64,000 bases of DNA from an uncultured Eubacteriales bacterium (GTDB lineage Bacteria; Bacillota; Clostridia; Oscillospirales; Oscillospiraceae), in NCBI GenBank assembly GCA_959602365.1, contig CAUGSS010000011.1, positions 1-64,000 of the forward strand, given 5' to 3'. Under the pieces are notes generated by a model. It saw only the letters and a list, made by a program, of their open reading frames with translations. It searched no databases and was not told the DNA's origin. A program made the translations under genes and the position numbers. Shown in pieces: positions 15,084 to 24,784 of the stretch; position 1 is the first letter of the stretch; each line of letters opens with the position of its first letter.

Positions 15084-15730
15084 TTCGGCTCCTCCGTATC
15101 AGATGATTTGTGGTGCAGGTGGAAGGTGTTCTCCTCCCCCTTGAAAATCCGGATGATATTGCTCCGGTGGCCCCAGAACACCAGCACCCCGATCACCACG
15201 GCAAAACAGGTGATGAGCACGCTGCGGTAGACCACGGCGCTCATGACCATAAAGGCCAGACCCGCAGTCAGGGAGCCCACCGACACCATCCGGGTCAGGG
15301 CAAAGAACAGGATGAACACGCCCCAGACCACCAGGGCGATGCGCCAGTCCATCATCAGGGCGATGGCGCCCCCGGAGAGGATGCCCTTGCCCCCCTTGAA
15401 CTGGAACATGCAGGGGAACATATGGCCCAGCATGCAGGCCAGGCCCGCGATATACTTGCCCAGCACAGTCCAACCCAGGAAGTGGCCCAGCAGCAGGCTG
15501 CCAAAGAGCACCGCCAGCACCGCCTTCAGCATGTCGCACAGCACCACCACCACGGTGAGCTTGCCCCCGAAGACCCGGTAGAAGTTGGTGAGCCCGGCGT
15601 TGCCGCTGCCGTGGTTGCGCACGTCGTCCCGGAGGATATACTTGCTGACCAGCAGGGCCCCGTTGATGCAGCCCAGGAAATAGCTGACGGCCACCGTCAG
15701 CACAATCAAAATTGCCACTCGTCCCAGCAT
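15080..15730 (-). CDS. plsY: glycerol-3-phosphate acyltransferase PlsY
   Basis: A 216-residue polytopic membrane enzyme transferring an acyl group from acyl phosphate to glycerol-3-phosphate. Signature motifs are visible in order: SYFLGCINGALLVSK, the glycine-rich RNHGSGNAGLTNFYRVFG and MFPCMFQFKGGKGILSG. It lies 4 bp after der and overlaps gpsA, forming a leftward lipid-synthesis pair. Confidence 0.96.
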   Translation of the reverse strand: MLGRVAILIVLTVAVSYFLGCINGALLVSKYILRDDVRNHGSGNAGLTNFYRVFGGKLTVVVVLCDMLKAVLAVLFGSLLLGHFLGWTVLGKYIAGLACMLGHMFPCMFQFKGGKGILSGGAIALMMDWRIALVVWGVFILFFALTRMVSVGSLTAGLAFMVMSAVVYRSVLITCFAVVIGVLVFWGHRSNIIRIFKGEENTFHLHHKSSDTEEPK

Positions 15731-15733
15731 GGC

Positions 15734-17065
15734 TTATCCCTCCTCCTTGTCGCCCTTCTGGCGGATGGTCAGGCGGATCGGGGTGCCCTCCATGCCGAAG
15801 GTGTTTCTGATCTGGTTTTCCAGATAGCGCTGATAGGAGAAATGGAACAGCCGGGCGTCGTTGCAGAAGATGACGAAATGGGGCGGCCGCACCCCGATCT
15901 GGGTCATATAGTAGATCTTCAGCCGCCGGCCCTTGTCGGTGGGGGGCTGCACACGGGTGGTGGCGTCCGCCAAAAGCGAGTTCAGCACCCCGGTCTTGAT
16001 GCGCAGAGTGGCCTGGTCGTTGACATAGTTGATCAGCTCAAAGAGCCGGTCCACCCGCTGGCCGGTGAGGGCGGAGATAAAGACGATGGGGGCGTAGGTC
16101 ATGTAGCTCAAGTCCGCCCGGATGGCCTGGCGCATCCGGTCCATGGTCTTGTCGTCCTTCTCCACAATGTCCCACTTGTTGACCACGATGATGCAGGCCT
16201 TGCCCGCCTCGTGGGCCAGTCCCGCCACCTTGGTGTCCTGCTCGGTCACCCCGTCGTTGGCGTCGATCATGATGAGGCAGACATCAGCCCGGTCGATGGC
16301 CATGGTGGCCCGGAGGACGGAGAACTTCTCCACCCGGTCCACCACCTTGGACTTCTTGCGCATGCCGGCGGTGTCGATGAACAGGTATTTCCCCTTGTCA
16401 TTCTCAAAGTAGGAGTCCACCGCGTCCCGGGTGGTGCCCGCCATATCGCTGACGATGACCCGCTCCTCCCCCAGGATCCGGTTAATCAGGGAGGACTTGC
16501 CCGCGTTGGGCTTGCCGATAACCGCCACCTTGATGACGTCGTCCTCGCCGTCCTCCTCATCCTCCGGCGGGAAGTACTTCAGGCACTCCTCCAGCAGGTC
16601 GCCGGTGCCGTGGCCGTGGACGGCGGAGACGGCGATGGGGTCGCCCAGGCCCAGGTTGTAAAACTCGTAAAAGACGGGGTCCGGCTCCCCGGTGGAGTCG
16701 GCCTTGTTCACCGCCAGCACCACCGGCTTCTTTGAGCGCAGCAGCATATTGGCCACGTCCTGGTCGGCGGCGGTGACGCCGGTGCGGATGTCGCACACCA
16801 GGACAATCACCGTGGCGGTCTGGATGGCCAGCTCCGCCTGGTCCCGCATAAACTGCAAAATTTCGCTGTCGGTGTTGGGCTCGATGCCGCCGGTGTCCAC
16901 AATGGTGAAGGTGCGCCCGCCCCACTCGCAGGGGGCGTAGAGCCGGTCCCGGGTGACGCCGGGGGTGTCCTCCACGATGGACAGCCGCTGGCCGGCCAGC
17001 CGGTTGAACAGCATAGATTTGCCCACGTTGGGGCGGCCCACAATGGCCACAATGGGTTTTGCCAT
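15734..17065 (-). CDS. der: ribosome-assembly GTPase Der (EngA)
   Basis: A 443-residue protein with two tandem GTPase domains and a KH-like C-terminus, needed for 50S subunit maturation. First domain: GRPNVGKSMLFNRL, DTGGIE, NKAD; second domain: GKPNAGKSSLINRIL, DTAGMRKKSKV, NKWD. The C-terminal part has the usual RPPHFVIFCND. It starts 2 bp after the DUF512 gene ends. Confidence 0.98.
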   Translation of the reverse strand: MAKPIVAIVGRPNVGKSMLFNRLAGQRLSIVEDTPGVTRDRLYAPCEWGGRTFTIVDTGGIEPNTDSEILQFMRDQAELAIQTATVIVLVCDIRTGVTAADQDVANMLLRSKKPVVLAVNKADSTGEPDPVFYEFYNLGLGDPIAVSAVHGHGTGDLLEECLKYFPPEDEEDGEDDVIKVAVIGKPNAGKSSLINRILGEERVIVSDMAGTTRDAVDSYFENDKGKYLFIDTAGMRKKSKVVDRVEKFSVLRATMAIDRADVCLIMIDANDGVTEQDTKVAGLAHEAGKACIIVVNKWDIVEKDDKTMDRMRQAIRADLSYMTYAPIVFISALTGQRVDRLFELINYVNDQATLRIKTGVLNSLLADATTRVQPPTDKGRRLKIYYMTQIGVRPPHFVIFCNDARLFHFSYQRYLENQIRNTFGMEGTPIRLTIRQKGDKEEG

Positions 17066-17066
17066 A

Positions 17067-18464
17067 TCAGTTCACATCCTTACTGTGAGAAGGGTTATAG
17101 GTGTAGTATTCCTCCGGGGGCGCCGCGCGGCCCTCCGAGACAGGGCGCTTTCCGCCCCGGCCCAGGATGGCGTCCCAGAGGGCTCCGCCATCCTGCTCCA
17201 CAAAGGTCAGGGGCACCCCGAGGGCGGCCTCCACCTCTTCGACGGTGACGTCGTCCAGAAAGACGTTTTCATGGTAGCGCAGCATATTGTCCGGCAGCAG
17301 CAGCCGCTCCCCCAGGTATTTGCCCCGGAGCTGGTCCATCAGGTCCCGGCCGGTGACCAGGCCGGCCACCACAATGGTCTCCCCGAAGAAGTGGTTGACG
17401 ATGGGCACCACCCGCCAGTCCAGGCCGCCGCAGCGGGCTGCGGCCAGCTGCACCAGTTTTTCCAGGGTGGGGGCGGCGGAGACGCCGGTGGCGATGGTGA
17501 AGGGGGCGACGCTGCCCGGCGCCGGTGGATCATCCGCCTCCATCGCGGAGCGGAACTCGGTCTCCAGCAGCCGGAGCATCCCCACGCCGTTTTCCAGCTG
17601 GCGGTAGTCCTCATAGTAGCTGTCCTGGGGCAGCTCCCGGCCGGAGAGCAGGTAGAACTCGTCGGAGCACCAGAAGATGGTGGTGCCGAAGCGCTCCGTG
17701 CACTTGGCGCCCCAGGCCTCCACCTGGTCGATGAGGGCGGCGGCGGTGTCCTTGTCATAGGTCTTGAGGGGATAGAGGCCCTCCCGGAATTTGGTGACCC
17801 CCACCGGGACGATGGACACGCTGTCCACCCCGGGGTACATCTCCGTCAGGTCCTCCAGGGTGCGCTGGAGGGCGGGGCCGTCGTTGATGCCGGGGCAGGC
17901 CACGATCTGGCAGTTCATGCACACCCCGTTTTCGGCGAAGCGCCGCATCACCTCGATGGACTCCCCCGCCCGGCGGTTGCCCAGCATCTCACAGCGCAGA
18001 GCCGGGTCGGTGGTGTGGACGGAGACGTTGATGGGCGAAATCCGCAGGTCGATGATCCGCTGGATCTCCCGGGGGGACAGATTGGTTAACGTAATATAGT
18101 TGCCCATCAGGAAGGACAGCCGGGCGTCGTCATCTTTGAAATAGAGGGTGTCCCGCATCCCCTGGGGCATCTGGTCCACAAAGCAGAAGATGCAGTTGTT
18201 GGCGCAGGAGCGGGCCCGGTCCATTAGATAGGTGTCGAACTCCAGCCCCAGGTCCTCCCCCTCCTGCTTGCGCACCCGGACAGAGCGGGTGGCGCCGTCC
18301 TCCCCCTGCAGGGTGAGGGTCAGCCGGGCGTCGTAGGCATAGAACTTGTAATCCAGCACGTCCACGATCCGATGGCCGTTGACCTCCAGCAGGGTCTCCC
18401 CGGGGCGGATGCGGGCCCGGTGGGCCGGCGTCCGGGGCTCCACTGATTTGATTTTTGTGCTCAA
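17067..18464 (-). CDS. DUF512 radical SAM protein with N-terminal PDZ-like domain
   Basis: A 465-residue member of the DUF512 family found next to der in most clostridia. The N-terminal 70 residues (HRARIRPGETLLEVNGHRIVDVLDY) form a PDZ-like domain; then comes a CANNCIFCFVDQMPQG stretch with three spaced cysteines of a radical-SAM 4Fe-4S site, and a DUF512 C-terminal half. The reaction is not known. Like other radical SAM enzymes it may release 5-deoxyadenosine, linking it loosely to the salvage pair at 2533-4236. First gene of the DUF512-der-plsY-gpsA run. Confidence 0.9.
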   Translation of the reverse strand: MSTKIKSVEPRTPAHRARIRPGETLLEVNGHRIVDVLDYKFYAYDARLTLTLQGEDGATRSVRVRKQEGEDLGLEFDTYLMDRARSCANNCIFCFVDQMPQGMRDTLYFKDDDARLSFLMGNYITLTNLSPREIQRIIDLRISPINVSVHTTDPALRCEMLGNRRAGESIEVMRRFAENGVCMNCQIVACPGINDGPALQRTLEDLTEMYPGVDSVSIVPVGVTKFREGLYPLKTYDKDTAAALIDQVEAWGAKCTERFGTTIFWCSDEFYLLSGRELPQDSYYEDYRQLENGVGMLRLLETEFRSAMEADDPPAPGSVAPFTIATGVSAAPTLEKLVQLAAARCGGLDWRVVPIVNHFFGETIVVAGLVTGRDLMDQLRGKYLGERLLLPDNMLRYHENVFLDDVTVEEVEAALGVPLTFVEQDGGALWDAILGRGGKRPVSEGRAAPPEEYYTYNPSHSKDVN

Positions 18465-18523
18465 GGCGGCGCCTCCCCTCTCTGATGCGCAAAGGAAATC
18501 ATTTTATTTTATCCGAAAATCAG

Positions 18524-18562
18524 GTAAAAGTAAAGAGCCCGCCGCAGGTTGCGGACAGGCTC
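18524..18562 (-). terminator. terminator after rpmF
   Basis: On the minus strand GAGCCTGTCCGCA pairs (one bulge, two G-U) with TGCGGCGGGCTC and is followed by TTTACTTTT. It separates yceD-rpmF from the DUF512 operon. Confidence 0.75.
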
Positions 18563-18582
18563 GTTACTTAAGTCATATCAAC

Positions 18583-18774
18583 TTACTTTGCCGCCTCAGC
18601 GTTCTTGCTGTAATCGCGGCCGTTGTAGGTCCAGCAGGACGTGCAGATGCGATGGGGGAGACGGGGAGCGCCGCACTTGGGGCAGGTCAGGACACCGGGA
18701 TTCTCCAGCTTCCAGACGTTGCTGCGTCTCTTATCGCGACGAGCCTTGGACACTTTTGCCTTTGGGACTGCCAT
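18583..18774 (-). CDS. rpmF: 50S ribosomal protein L32
   Basis: A 63-residue protein beginning MAVPKAKVSKARRDKRRS, with four zinc-binding cysteines as CPKC (31 and 34) and CTSC (44 and 47), so the zinc form of L32. It follows the YceD-family gene by 42 bp, the standard pairing in bacteria. Confidence 0.98.
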   Translation of the reverse strand: MAVPKAKVSKARRDKRRSNVWKLENPGVLTCPKCGAPRLPHRICTSCWTYNGRDYSKNAEAAK

Positions 18775-18816
18775 ACGTTATGACACCTCCTATTTCAGCC
18801 CTTTCGGGAGACTCAC

Positions 18817-19323
18817 TCATTCATGCCGTTCCAGCAGCTTGGCCAGGGGGGCCAGGCGGGGGTCCAGCTCCGGCTTGCAACCGCAGGGGCCCTCGTTCAG
18901 GTCCTTGCCGCAGCGGTAGCAGCGGCCCTTGCAGTCCTCCTTGCAGAGGTTGCTGCTGTCCATACCATAGACCATGTCGTCGATGACGGCGTCGCCGGCG
19001 TCCAACATGGTGCCCTGGAGCAGGACAATATCGTCGTTGGCGTGCTCCTCATCCTCCAGGTGGTCGGTCACCACATGCTCAAAGGGCACCGACATGGGTT
19101 TGAGGAAGGGTTTGCCGCACCGGTCACAGTTGACGTGGAGGACGGTCTCCGCCCTTCCGGTCATGACCAGGGCGCCGGCGTGGTTTTTCACCTGGCCGGT
19201 CACATGGACGGCCTCGGCGAAGGGATGGGCGCCAAAGAACTCCAGGCCGGAGAGATCCAGGTCGAATTCAAAGGGCAGCGCCTCGCCGGGGCGCTGGATG
19301 ATCTGTTTTAAATCGAGCAGCAT
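18817..19323 (-). CDS. yceD: YceD family protein (DUF177)
   Basis: A 168-residue protein of the DUF177 family that precedes rpmF in most bacteria and is implicated in 23S rRNA accumulation in some. A zinc-ribbon-like CDRCGK, and a C-terminal CKEDCKGRCYRCG...CGCKPELDPRLAPLAKLL are visible. The ATG at 19323 has GAGGTG 6 nt upstream and gives MLLDLKQII, the family start; an earlier ATG at 19347 is not favoured. Confidence 0.92.
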   Translation of the reverse strand: MLLDLKQIIQRPGEALPFEFDLDLSGLEFFGAHPFAEAVHVTGQVKNHAGALVMTGRAETVLHVNCDRCGKPFLKPMSVPFEHVVTDHLEDEEHANDDIVLLQGTMLDAGDAVIDDMVYGMDSSNLCKEDCKGRCYRCGKDLNEGPCGCKPELDPRLAPLAKLLERHE

Positions 19324-19352
19324 AGCACACCTCGCATAACGGCACAAGCTGT

Positions 19353-19381
19353 ATTATACCGCAAGGGAGGGGACGTGTCAA
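19353..19381 (-). promoter_or_regulatory. consensus promoter of yceD-rpmF
   Basis: Minus strand TTGACA (19381-19376), 17 bp, TATAAT (19358-19353), both perfect, 30 bp before the yceD start. Confidence 0.88.
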
Positions 19382-19523
19382 ACATTTTTTCGGGTTTTTC
19401 CCCAACATCTCCTTCGGTTTGGAAAAGGGAAATCTCCGCTCCCCGCTGTTCTTTTCCGGCGGGATATGCTATAATCCCACTGCGCACACAGCCGCGACAA
19501 ACAGAAACTGGGAGGACACACCC

Positions 19524-20513
19524 ATGCGGGAGTTTACCATTGGAAAAAATGACGCCGGGCAGCGGCTGGACCGCTGGCTGGCCAAGACCCTGCCCCTGCT
19601 GCCCGCCCCCCTGGCCCAGAAGTACATCCGCATCAAGCGCATCAAGCGCAACGGCGGCCGGGCCCAGCGGGATGACCGGCTCCAGGTGGGGGATGTGCTC
19701 CAATTATATATCAATGACGAGTTTTTTGACCAGCCCACTGAGGAGAACGCTTTTTTAAAGCTGTTCAAGCCCAAACTGGACATATTATATGAGGATGAAC
19801 ACATCCTGCTGGTAAACAAGGCCCCGGGCATGGTGGTCCACGCCGATGAGACCGAGAAGGTGAACACCCTCATCAACCACATTCAGGCCTATCTCTACCA
19901 GAAGAGGGAGTGGAACCCCAAGTGGGAGAACGCCTTCGCCCCCGCCCTGTGCAACCGGATCGACCGGAACACCGGGGGTATCGTCATCGCCGCCAAGACC
20001 GCCGAGGCGCTGCGGGTGATGAATCAGAAGATCCGGGACCGGGAGGTGGACAAGCGCTATCTCTGCATCGTCCAGGGCCGCCCCTCCCCCGCCCAGGGCA
20101 CTCTGGAGGGTTTTCTGGTAAAGGACGAGGCCAAAAAGCAGGTCTCGCTGCGCTCCAAGCCGGTGCCCGGCGGCCGCAAAGCGGTGACAAAATACCGCAC
20201 CCTGGCCACCCGGGGGGAGCTCTCCCTGGTGGAGTGCGAGCTCATCACCGGCCGCACCCATCAGATCCGGGCCATGATGGCCCAGTCCGGCCACCCGCTT
20301 CTGGGGGACGGCAAATATGGAAGCGAGCGATTCAACCGGAAATATGGAAAGAAACGCCAGGCCCTGTGGAGCTGGAAACTCACCTTCCGCTTCACCACCG
20401 ACGCCGGGGAACTGGCCTATTTGGACGGCCAAAGCTGGCAGGTGGAGCACGTGGATTTTGTGGAGGAATTCTTTCCCGAGATTCTTCTCAGAGAATTCGA
20501 CAAAAATCATTGA
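19524..20513 (+). CDS. RluA-family rRNA pseudouridine synthase with S4 domain
   Basis: A 329-residue enzyme converting specific uridines in 23S rRNA to pseudouridine. Residues 1-65 look like an S4 RNA-binding domain (KYIRIKRIKRNGGRA); the catalytic aspartate sits in LCNRIDRNTGGIVIAAKT, and the late ITGRTHQIRAMMAQSGHPLLGDGKYG is a family hallmark. GGAGGA lies 7 nt before the chosen ATG; the frame is open further up to 19419 without a ribosome site. A TATAAT at 19470-19475 is a likely -10. RluC or RluD specificity cannot be settled. Confidence 0.92.
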   Translation: MREFTIGKNDAGQRLDRWLAKTLPLLPAPLAQKYIRIKRIKRNGGRAQRDDRLQVGDVLQLYINDEFFDQPTEENAFLKLFKPKLDILYEDEHILLVNKAPGMVVHADETEKVNTLINHIQAYLYQKREWNPKWENAFAPALCNRIDRNTGGIVIAAKTAEALRVMNQKIRDREVDKRYLCIVQGRPSPAQGTLEGFLVKDEAKKQVSLRSKPVPGGRKAVTKYRTLATRGELSLVECELITGRTHQIRAMMAQSGHPLLGDGKYGSERFNRKYGKKRQALWSWKLTFRFTTDAGELAYLDGQSWQVEHVDFVEEFFPEILLREFDKNH

Positions 20514-20538
20514 CTTTTTGGTGCAGACGAAGTAGACT
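20510..20538 (+). promoter_or_regulatory. promoter of the potABCD operon
   Basis: TTGACT (20510-20515), 17 bp, TAGACT (20533-20538). The -35 overlaps the stop codon of the pseudouridine synthase gene. A roughly 115-nt leader follows, with a small TCCGCGC/GCGCGGA hairpin at about 20576-20596. Confidence 0.65.
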
Positions 20539-20659
20539 AAAGCGCATCCTTTTTTGACACGGGGACGGCCGGCTATCCGCGCCGCCCCCGCGCGGACGTC
20601 TCAGGCCCAAAATCAACCGGGGCCGAAACTGAAATTTGAATGGAAACGGGGGAGGATAA

Positions 20660-21697
20660 ATGTCCAAGGAGCTGATACGGCTGGTTGATTGCGTCATGAA
20701 TTTTGACGGCGAGGTCGTACTGGATTCGATCAATCTCTATATCAACGACGCTGAATTTCTCACTTTGCTGGGGCCCTCCGGCTGCGGCAAGACCACAACC
20801 CTGCGTATCATCGGCGGCTTTCAGAAGCCCACGTCCGGCGACGTGCTCTTCGACGGAAAGCGCATCAACGATCTGCCGCCCCACAAGCGCCAGGTCAACA
20901 CGGTCTTTCAGAAATACGCTCTGTTCACCCATCTGAACATCTATGAGAACATCGCCTTCGGGCTGCGCATCAGCAAGGTGCCCGAGGACGAGATCCGCCG
21001 CCGGGTGGAGGAGGCCCTCTCACTGGTCAACCTGTCCGGCTATGAGCACCGGAGCGTCAACTCACTCTCCGGCGGACAGCAGCAGCGCATCGCCATCGCC
21101 CGGGCCATCGTCAACCGGCCCAAGGTGCTGCTGCTGGACGAGCCCCTGGGGGCGCTGGACCTGAAGCTGCGCAAGAGCATGCAGGTGGAGCTGAAAAAGA
21201 TCCAGCGGGAGGTGGGCATCACCTTCGTCTATGTCACCCACGACCAGGAGGAGGCCCTCACCATGAGCGACACCATCGTGGTCATGAACGGCGGCAAAAT
21301 TCAGCAGATCGGCACTCCGACCGACATTTATAACGAACCAAAAAACGCTTTCGTCGCCAACTTCATCGGCGAGAGCAATATCATTGACGGCACCATGGTG
21401 CGGGACAGGCTGGTCACCTTTGCCGGCCACACCTTCCCCTGTCTGGACAGCGGCTTCGGGGAGAACGCCCCGGTGGACGTGGTGGTGCGGCCCGAGGACC
21501 TGCACCTGACCACCCCCGAGGAGGGACACATCCGGGGCGTGGTGGAGAGCGTCATCTTCAAGGGCATCCACTATGAGATGATGGTCAAGTCCCCCACCTT
21601 CACCTGGAAGGTCCAGTCCACCCAGAGCCGGGCAGTGGGCCAGGAGATCGGCATGACCCTGACCCCGGACGACATCCACATTATGCACAAGGGCTGA
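20660..21697 (+). CDS. potA: spermidine/putrescine ABC transporter ATP-binding protein
   Basis: A 345-residue ATPase with Walker A GPSGCGKTT, signature LSGGQQQRIAIARAI, Walker B VLLLDEPLGALD and a C-terminal TOBE domain (about 265-345). The central KYALFTHLNIYENIAFGLRI is the usual Q-loop region. It energises the polyamine importer formed with the next three genes. Confidence 0.95.
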   Translation: MSKELIRLVDCVMNFDGEVVLDSINLYINDAEFLTLLGPSGCGKTTTLRIIGGFQKPTSGDVLFDGKRINDLPPHKRQVNTVFQKYALFTHLNIYENIAFGLRISKVPEDEIRRRVEEALSLVNLSGYEHRSVNSLSGGQQQRIAIARAIVNRPKVLLLDEPLGALDLKLRKSMQVELKKIQREVGITFVYVTHDQEEALTMSDTIVVMNGGKIQQIGTPTDIYNEPKNAFVANFIGESNIIDGTMVRDRLVTFAGHTFPCLDSGFGENAPVDVVVRPEDLHLTTPEEGHIRGVVESVIFKGIHYEMMVKSPTFTWKVQSTQSRAVGQEIGMTLTPDDIHIMHKG

Positions 21698-21707
21698 GGT
21701 GGGTGCC

Positions 21708-22556
21708 ATGAAGAATAAGTTTTTGGGCATCCCCTATATCATCTGGATGGCCATTTTTGTGGTCATCCCCCTGTTTTTGATCCTGGGCTATGCCCTGACC
21801 ACCCGGGACGGGGGCTTCACCCTGTCCAACTTCGCCCGGCTGGGCTCCTATGCCGGGGTGTTTGCAGACTCCTTCCTGCTGGCCATCATCGCCACAGTAA
21901 TCTGTCTGATCATCGGCTACCCCATCGCCTACTGGATGAGCCGGGAGGGTCCCGCCTTCAAGCGCATCGCCCTGGTCATCCTGATGCTGCCCATGTGGAT
22001 GAACTTCCTGCTGCGCACCTACGCCTGGATGAGCCTGCTGGAAAACACCGGCATCCTCAACGAGCTGTTCAATGCCCTGGGCATCTTCAAACTCATCAAC
22101 GCCATCTTCGGCACCGACATCACCTACTTCCCCATGATTAACACCAAGGGGGCGGTGGTGGTGGGCATGGTGTACAACTACCTGCCCTTTATGATTATGC
22201 CCATCTATACCGTCATCGACAAAATCGACAGCAGGGTCATCGAGGCCGCCCAGGACCTGGGGGCCAACACCGCCAACGTGTTCCGGCGGGTGATCTTCCC
22301 CCTGTCCATCCCGGGGGTCATCAGCGGCATCACCATGGTGTTCATCCCCTCGGTGTCCACCTTCGCCATCAGCAAGCTGCTGGGCGGCGGCAAGACGCTG
22401 CTGCTGGGCGATTTGATCGAGATGCAGTTCTACGGCAACTCCTACAACCCCTACCTGGGCAGCGCCATCGCCCTGGTGATGATGGTCATTGTGCTGATCT
22501 GCATGGCCATCATGAACCGCTTCGGCGACGGCAAGGAAACGGCGGTGCTGTTATGA
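21708..22556 (+). CDS. potB: spermidine/putrescine ABC transporter permease PotB
   Basis: A 282-residue inner-membrane permease with six predicted segments and the coupling-loop motif EAAQDLGANTANVFRRVIFPLSIPG. ATG at 21708 follows GAGGTGG by about 5 nt; an in-frame GTG at 21699 is less well placed. Overlaps potC by 4 bp. Confidence 0.94.
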   Translation: MKNKFLGIPYIIWMAIFVVIPLFLILGYALTTRDGGFTLSNFARLGSYAGVFADSFLLAIIATVICLIIGYPIAYWMSREGPAFKRIALVILMLPMWMNFLLRTYAWMSLLENTGILNELFNALGIFKLINAIFGTDITYFPMINTKGAVVVGMVYNYLPFMIMPIYTVIDKIDSRVIEAAQDLGANTANVFRRVIFPLSIPGVISGITMVFIPSVSTFAISKLLGGGKTLLLGDLIEMQFYGNSYNPYLGSAIALVMMVIVLICMAIMNRFGDGKETAVLL

Positions 22557-23413
22557 AGAGAAAGAACAGCGTATTCGCCCGGGTGTGCATGATGATCACC
22601 CTGATCTTCCTGTACGCCCCGATTCTGGTGCTCATCGTCTTCTCCTTCAACGACTCCAAGAGCCGCACGGTGTGGACCGGCTTCTCGCTGCACTGGTACC
22701 GGGACCTGTTTTCGGACAGCCGGATCTTAAACAGCCTGGCCACCACCCTGGAGGTCTCGCTGCTGGCCATGATCTTCGCCACCATTCTGGGGACCGCCGC
22801 GGCGGTGGGGTTCGCCAGCATGCGCCGCAAGCCCCGGGCCATCGTCATGGCCATCAACAACATCCCCATGACCAACGCCGACATCATCACCGGCGTGTCC
22901 CTGATGATGCTCTTTGTCTTTGCCTTCGGCGCCTTCAACGCCTCCCTGGGCCAGGTCTTCGGCATCACCCTGCGCACCGGCTTCGGCACCCTGCTGCTGG
23001 CCCACATCACCTTTGACGTGCCCTATGTGATATTGTCGGTGATGCCCAGGCTCAACCAGCTGGACCCCAACCTCTATGAGGCGGCCATGGATCTGGGGGC
23101 CACCCCCTGGCGGGCTTTCCGGAAGGTGGTGCTGCCCGAGCTGATGCCCGGCATCGTCAGCGGGGCGTTGCTGGCCTTCACCATGAGCGTGGATGACTTC
23201 GTCATCTCCTATTTCACCGCCGGCAGCGGCGCCTCCACCCTGTCCATGGAGATCTACTCCATGACCCGGCGGCGTATCTCGCCGGAGATCAACGCCCTGT
23301 CCACCCTGGTGTTTGTGGTGGTGCTGCTGGTGCTGGTCATCGTCAACATCCGCTCCGTCCGCCAGGAGAAGGCCCGTCTCAAGCGGGAACAGGCCTGGAA
23401 GGGCGCGGCGTGA
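22553..23413 (+). CDS. potC: spermidine/putrescine ABC transporter permease PotC
   Basis: A 286-residue permease with six predicted segments and coupling loop EAAMDLGATPWRAFRKVVLPELMPG. The ATG overlaps the potB stop (ATGA). The C-terminus is Arg/Lys-rich, on the cytoplasmic side. Confidence 0.94.
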   Translation: MKRKNSVFARVCMMITLIFLYAPILVLIVFSFNDSKSRTVWTGFSLHWYRDLFSDSRILNSLATTLEVSLLAMIFATILGTAAAVGFASMRRKPRAIVMAINNIPMTNADIITGVSLMMLFVFAFGAFNASLGQVFGITLRTGFGTLLLAHITFDVPYVILSVMPRLNQLDPNLYEAAMDLGATPWRAFRKVVLPELMPGIVSGALLAFTMSVDDFVISYFTAGSGASTLSMEIYSMTRRRISPEINALSTLVFVVVLLVLVIVNIRSVRQEKARLKREQAWKGAA

Positions 23414-23477
23414 CATCTATATCACACCGTTTTATCGTTCTGTATTTTGTATTTCAAATCCGAAAGGGGATAGATAA

Positions 23478-24533
23478 ATGAAGAAAAACGTATTTGCCCT
23501 CGTGCTCACCCTCGTGATGGTGATGAGCCTGACCATCGGCCTCACCGGCTGCGGAAACTCCGCCACCAATGGAGAGGTCAACGTCTACAACTGGGGCGAG
23601 TATATCGACGAAGAACTGCTGGACAAATTCACTGAAGAGACCGGCATCAAGGTGAATTACGACACCTACTCCGACAATGAATCCCTCTATTCCATGCTCT
23701 CCAGCGGCAGCGCCAACTACGACGTGGTCATCCCGTCGGACTATATGATCTCCCGGATGATCGACGAGGACATGCTGGAGGAGCTGAATTTTGACAATAT
23801 TCCCAACTTCCAGTATATCGACGACGCCTACAAGGGCCTGGAGTATGACCCGGAGGATCGGTACTCCGTGGCCTACACCTGGGGCACCGTGGGCATCATC
23901 TACAACACCACCATGCTGGACTATGTGCCCGACAGCTGGAGCGTGCTCTGGGACGAAAACCTGAGCGGCCAGATCCTGATGTTCAACAACAGCCGGGACG
24001 CCATCGGCATCGCCCTGAAGTACCTGGGCTACTCCCAGAACACCACTGACCCGGAGCAGATCACCGAGGCGGTGGACCTGCTCATCCAGCAGAAGCCCCT
24101 GGTTCAGGCCTACGTCATGGACCAGATCTTTGACAAGCTGGAGGGCGGCGAGGCCGCCGTGGGCCCCTACTACGCCGGGGACGCCATCACCATGATTGAG
24201 GAGAACCCCGACCTGGCCTTCGTGGTGCCCAATGAGGGCACCAACCTGTTCGTGGACGCCATGTGCATTCCCAAGGGCGCCCAGAACAAGGAGAACGCCG
24301 AGGCCTTCATCAATTTCATGTGCGACCCGGAGAACATGGCCGCCAACATCGAGTATATCGCCTACTCCTCCCCCTCCAGCGCCGCCCGGGAGCTGCTCAG
24401 CGACGAGCTGAAAACCAGCGACATCTGCTATCCCGATGAAGCGCTGCTGGAGAACACCGACACCTTTATCAACCTGCCCCAGGACATTCTGGACCTCTAC
24501 GACAGCGAGTGGGTCCGGCTGATGACCAACTGA
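23478..24533 (+). CDS. potD: spermidine/putrescine-binding lipoprotein PotD
   Basis: A 351-residue lipoprotein (lipobox LTGC, cysteine 25) that delivers polyamines to PotBC. VNVYNWGEYIDEELLDKFTEETGIKVNYDTY is the classic PotD/PotF opening, and YDVVIPSDYMISRMI and the acidic/aromatic residues around YYAGDA fit the polyamine cleft. Gap of 64 bp after potC, AAAGGGGATAG before the ATG, terminator downstream. Confidence 0.96.
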   Translation: MKKNVFALVLTLVMVMSLTIGLTGCGNSATNGEVNVYNWGEYIDEELLDKFTEETGIKVNYDTYSDNESLYSMLSSGSANYDVVIPSDYMISRMIDEDMLEELNFDNIPNFQYIDDAYKGLEYDPEDRYSVAYTWGTVGIIYNTTMLDYVPDSWSVLWDENLSGQILMFNNSRDAIGIALKYLGYSQNTTDPEQITEAVDLLIQQKPLVQAYVMDQIFDKLEGGEAAVGPYYAGDAITMIEENPDLAFVVPNEGTNLFVDAMCIPKGAQNKENAEAFINFMCDPENMAANIEYIAYSSPSSAARELLSDELKTSDICYPDEALLENTDTFINLPQDILDLYDSEWVRLMTN

Positions 24534-24569
24534 GGTTCCAGGGCAGAACCAAGCCAGCCTGCTGAGAAT

Positions 24570-24608
24570 GAGGACGGCCTCCCGATGGGGATGCCGTCCT
24601 CTCTCTTT
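24570..24608 (+). terminator. terminator of potABCD
   Basis: GAGGACGGC (24570-24578) pairs with GCCGTCCTC (24593-24601), followed by TCTCTTT. Confidence 0.85.
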
Positions 24609-24722
24609 GGCATGAGATATCGCGTTTATTGACATCGGATCAGCTTCTCTTGCCGCACCTGCCGCTGACACGTTCTGATGCGTCCGCTTGGGGCGCCGCT
24701 GCTTCAGACAGGGCCGGGCAGC

Positions 24723-24751
24723 TTGTCTTTTGCGGTAAATGCTGATAAGAT
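24723..24751 (+). promoter_or_regulatory. promoter of the YbaK-like gene
   Basis: TTGTCT (24723-24728), 17 bp, TAAGAT (24746-24751), 33 bp before the ATG. Confidence 0.6.
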
Positions 24752-24784
24752 AGGGAGTAATTTCACGGAAAGGATGTCTCTTTT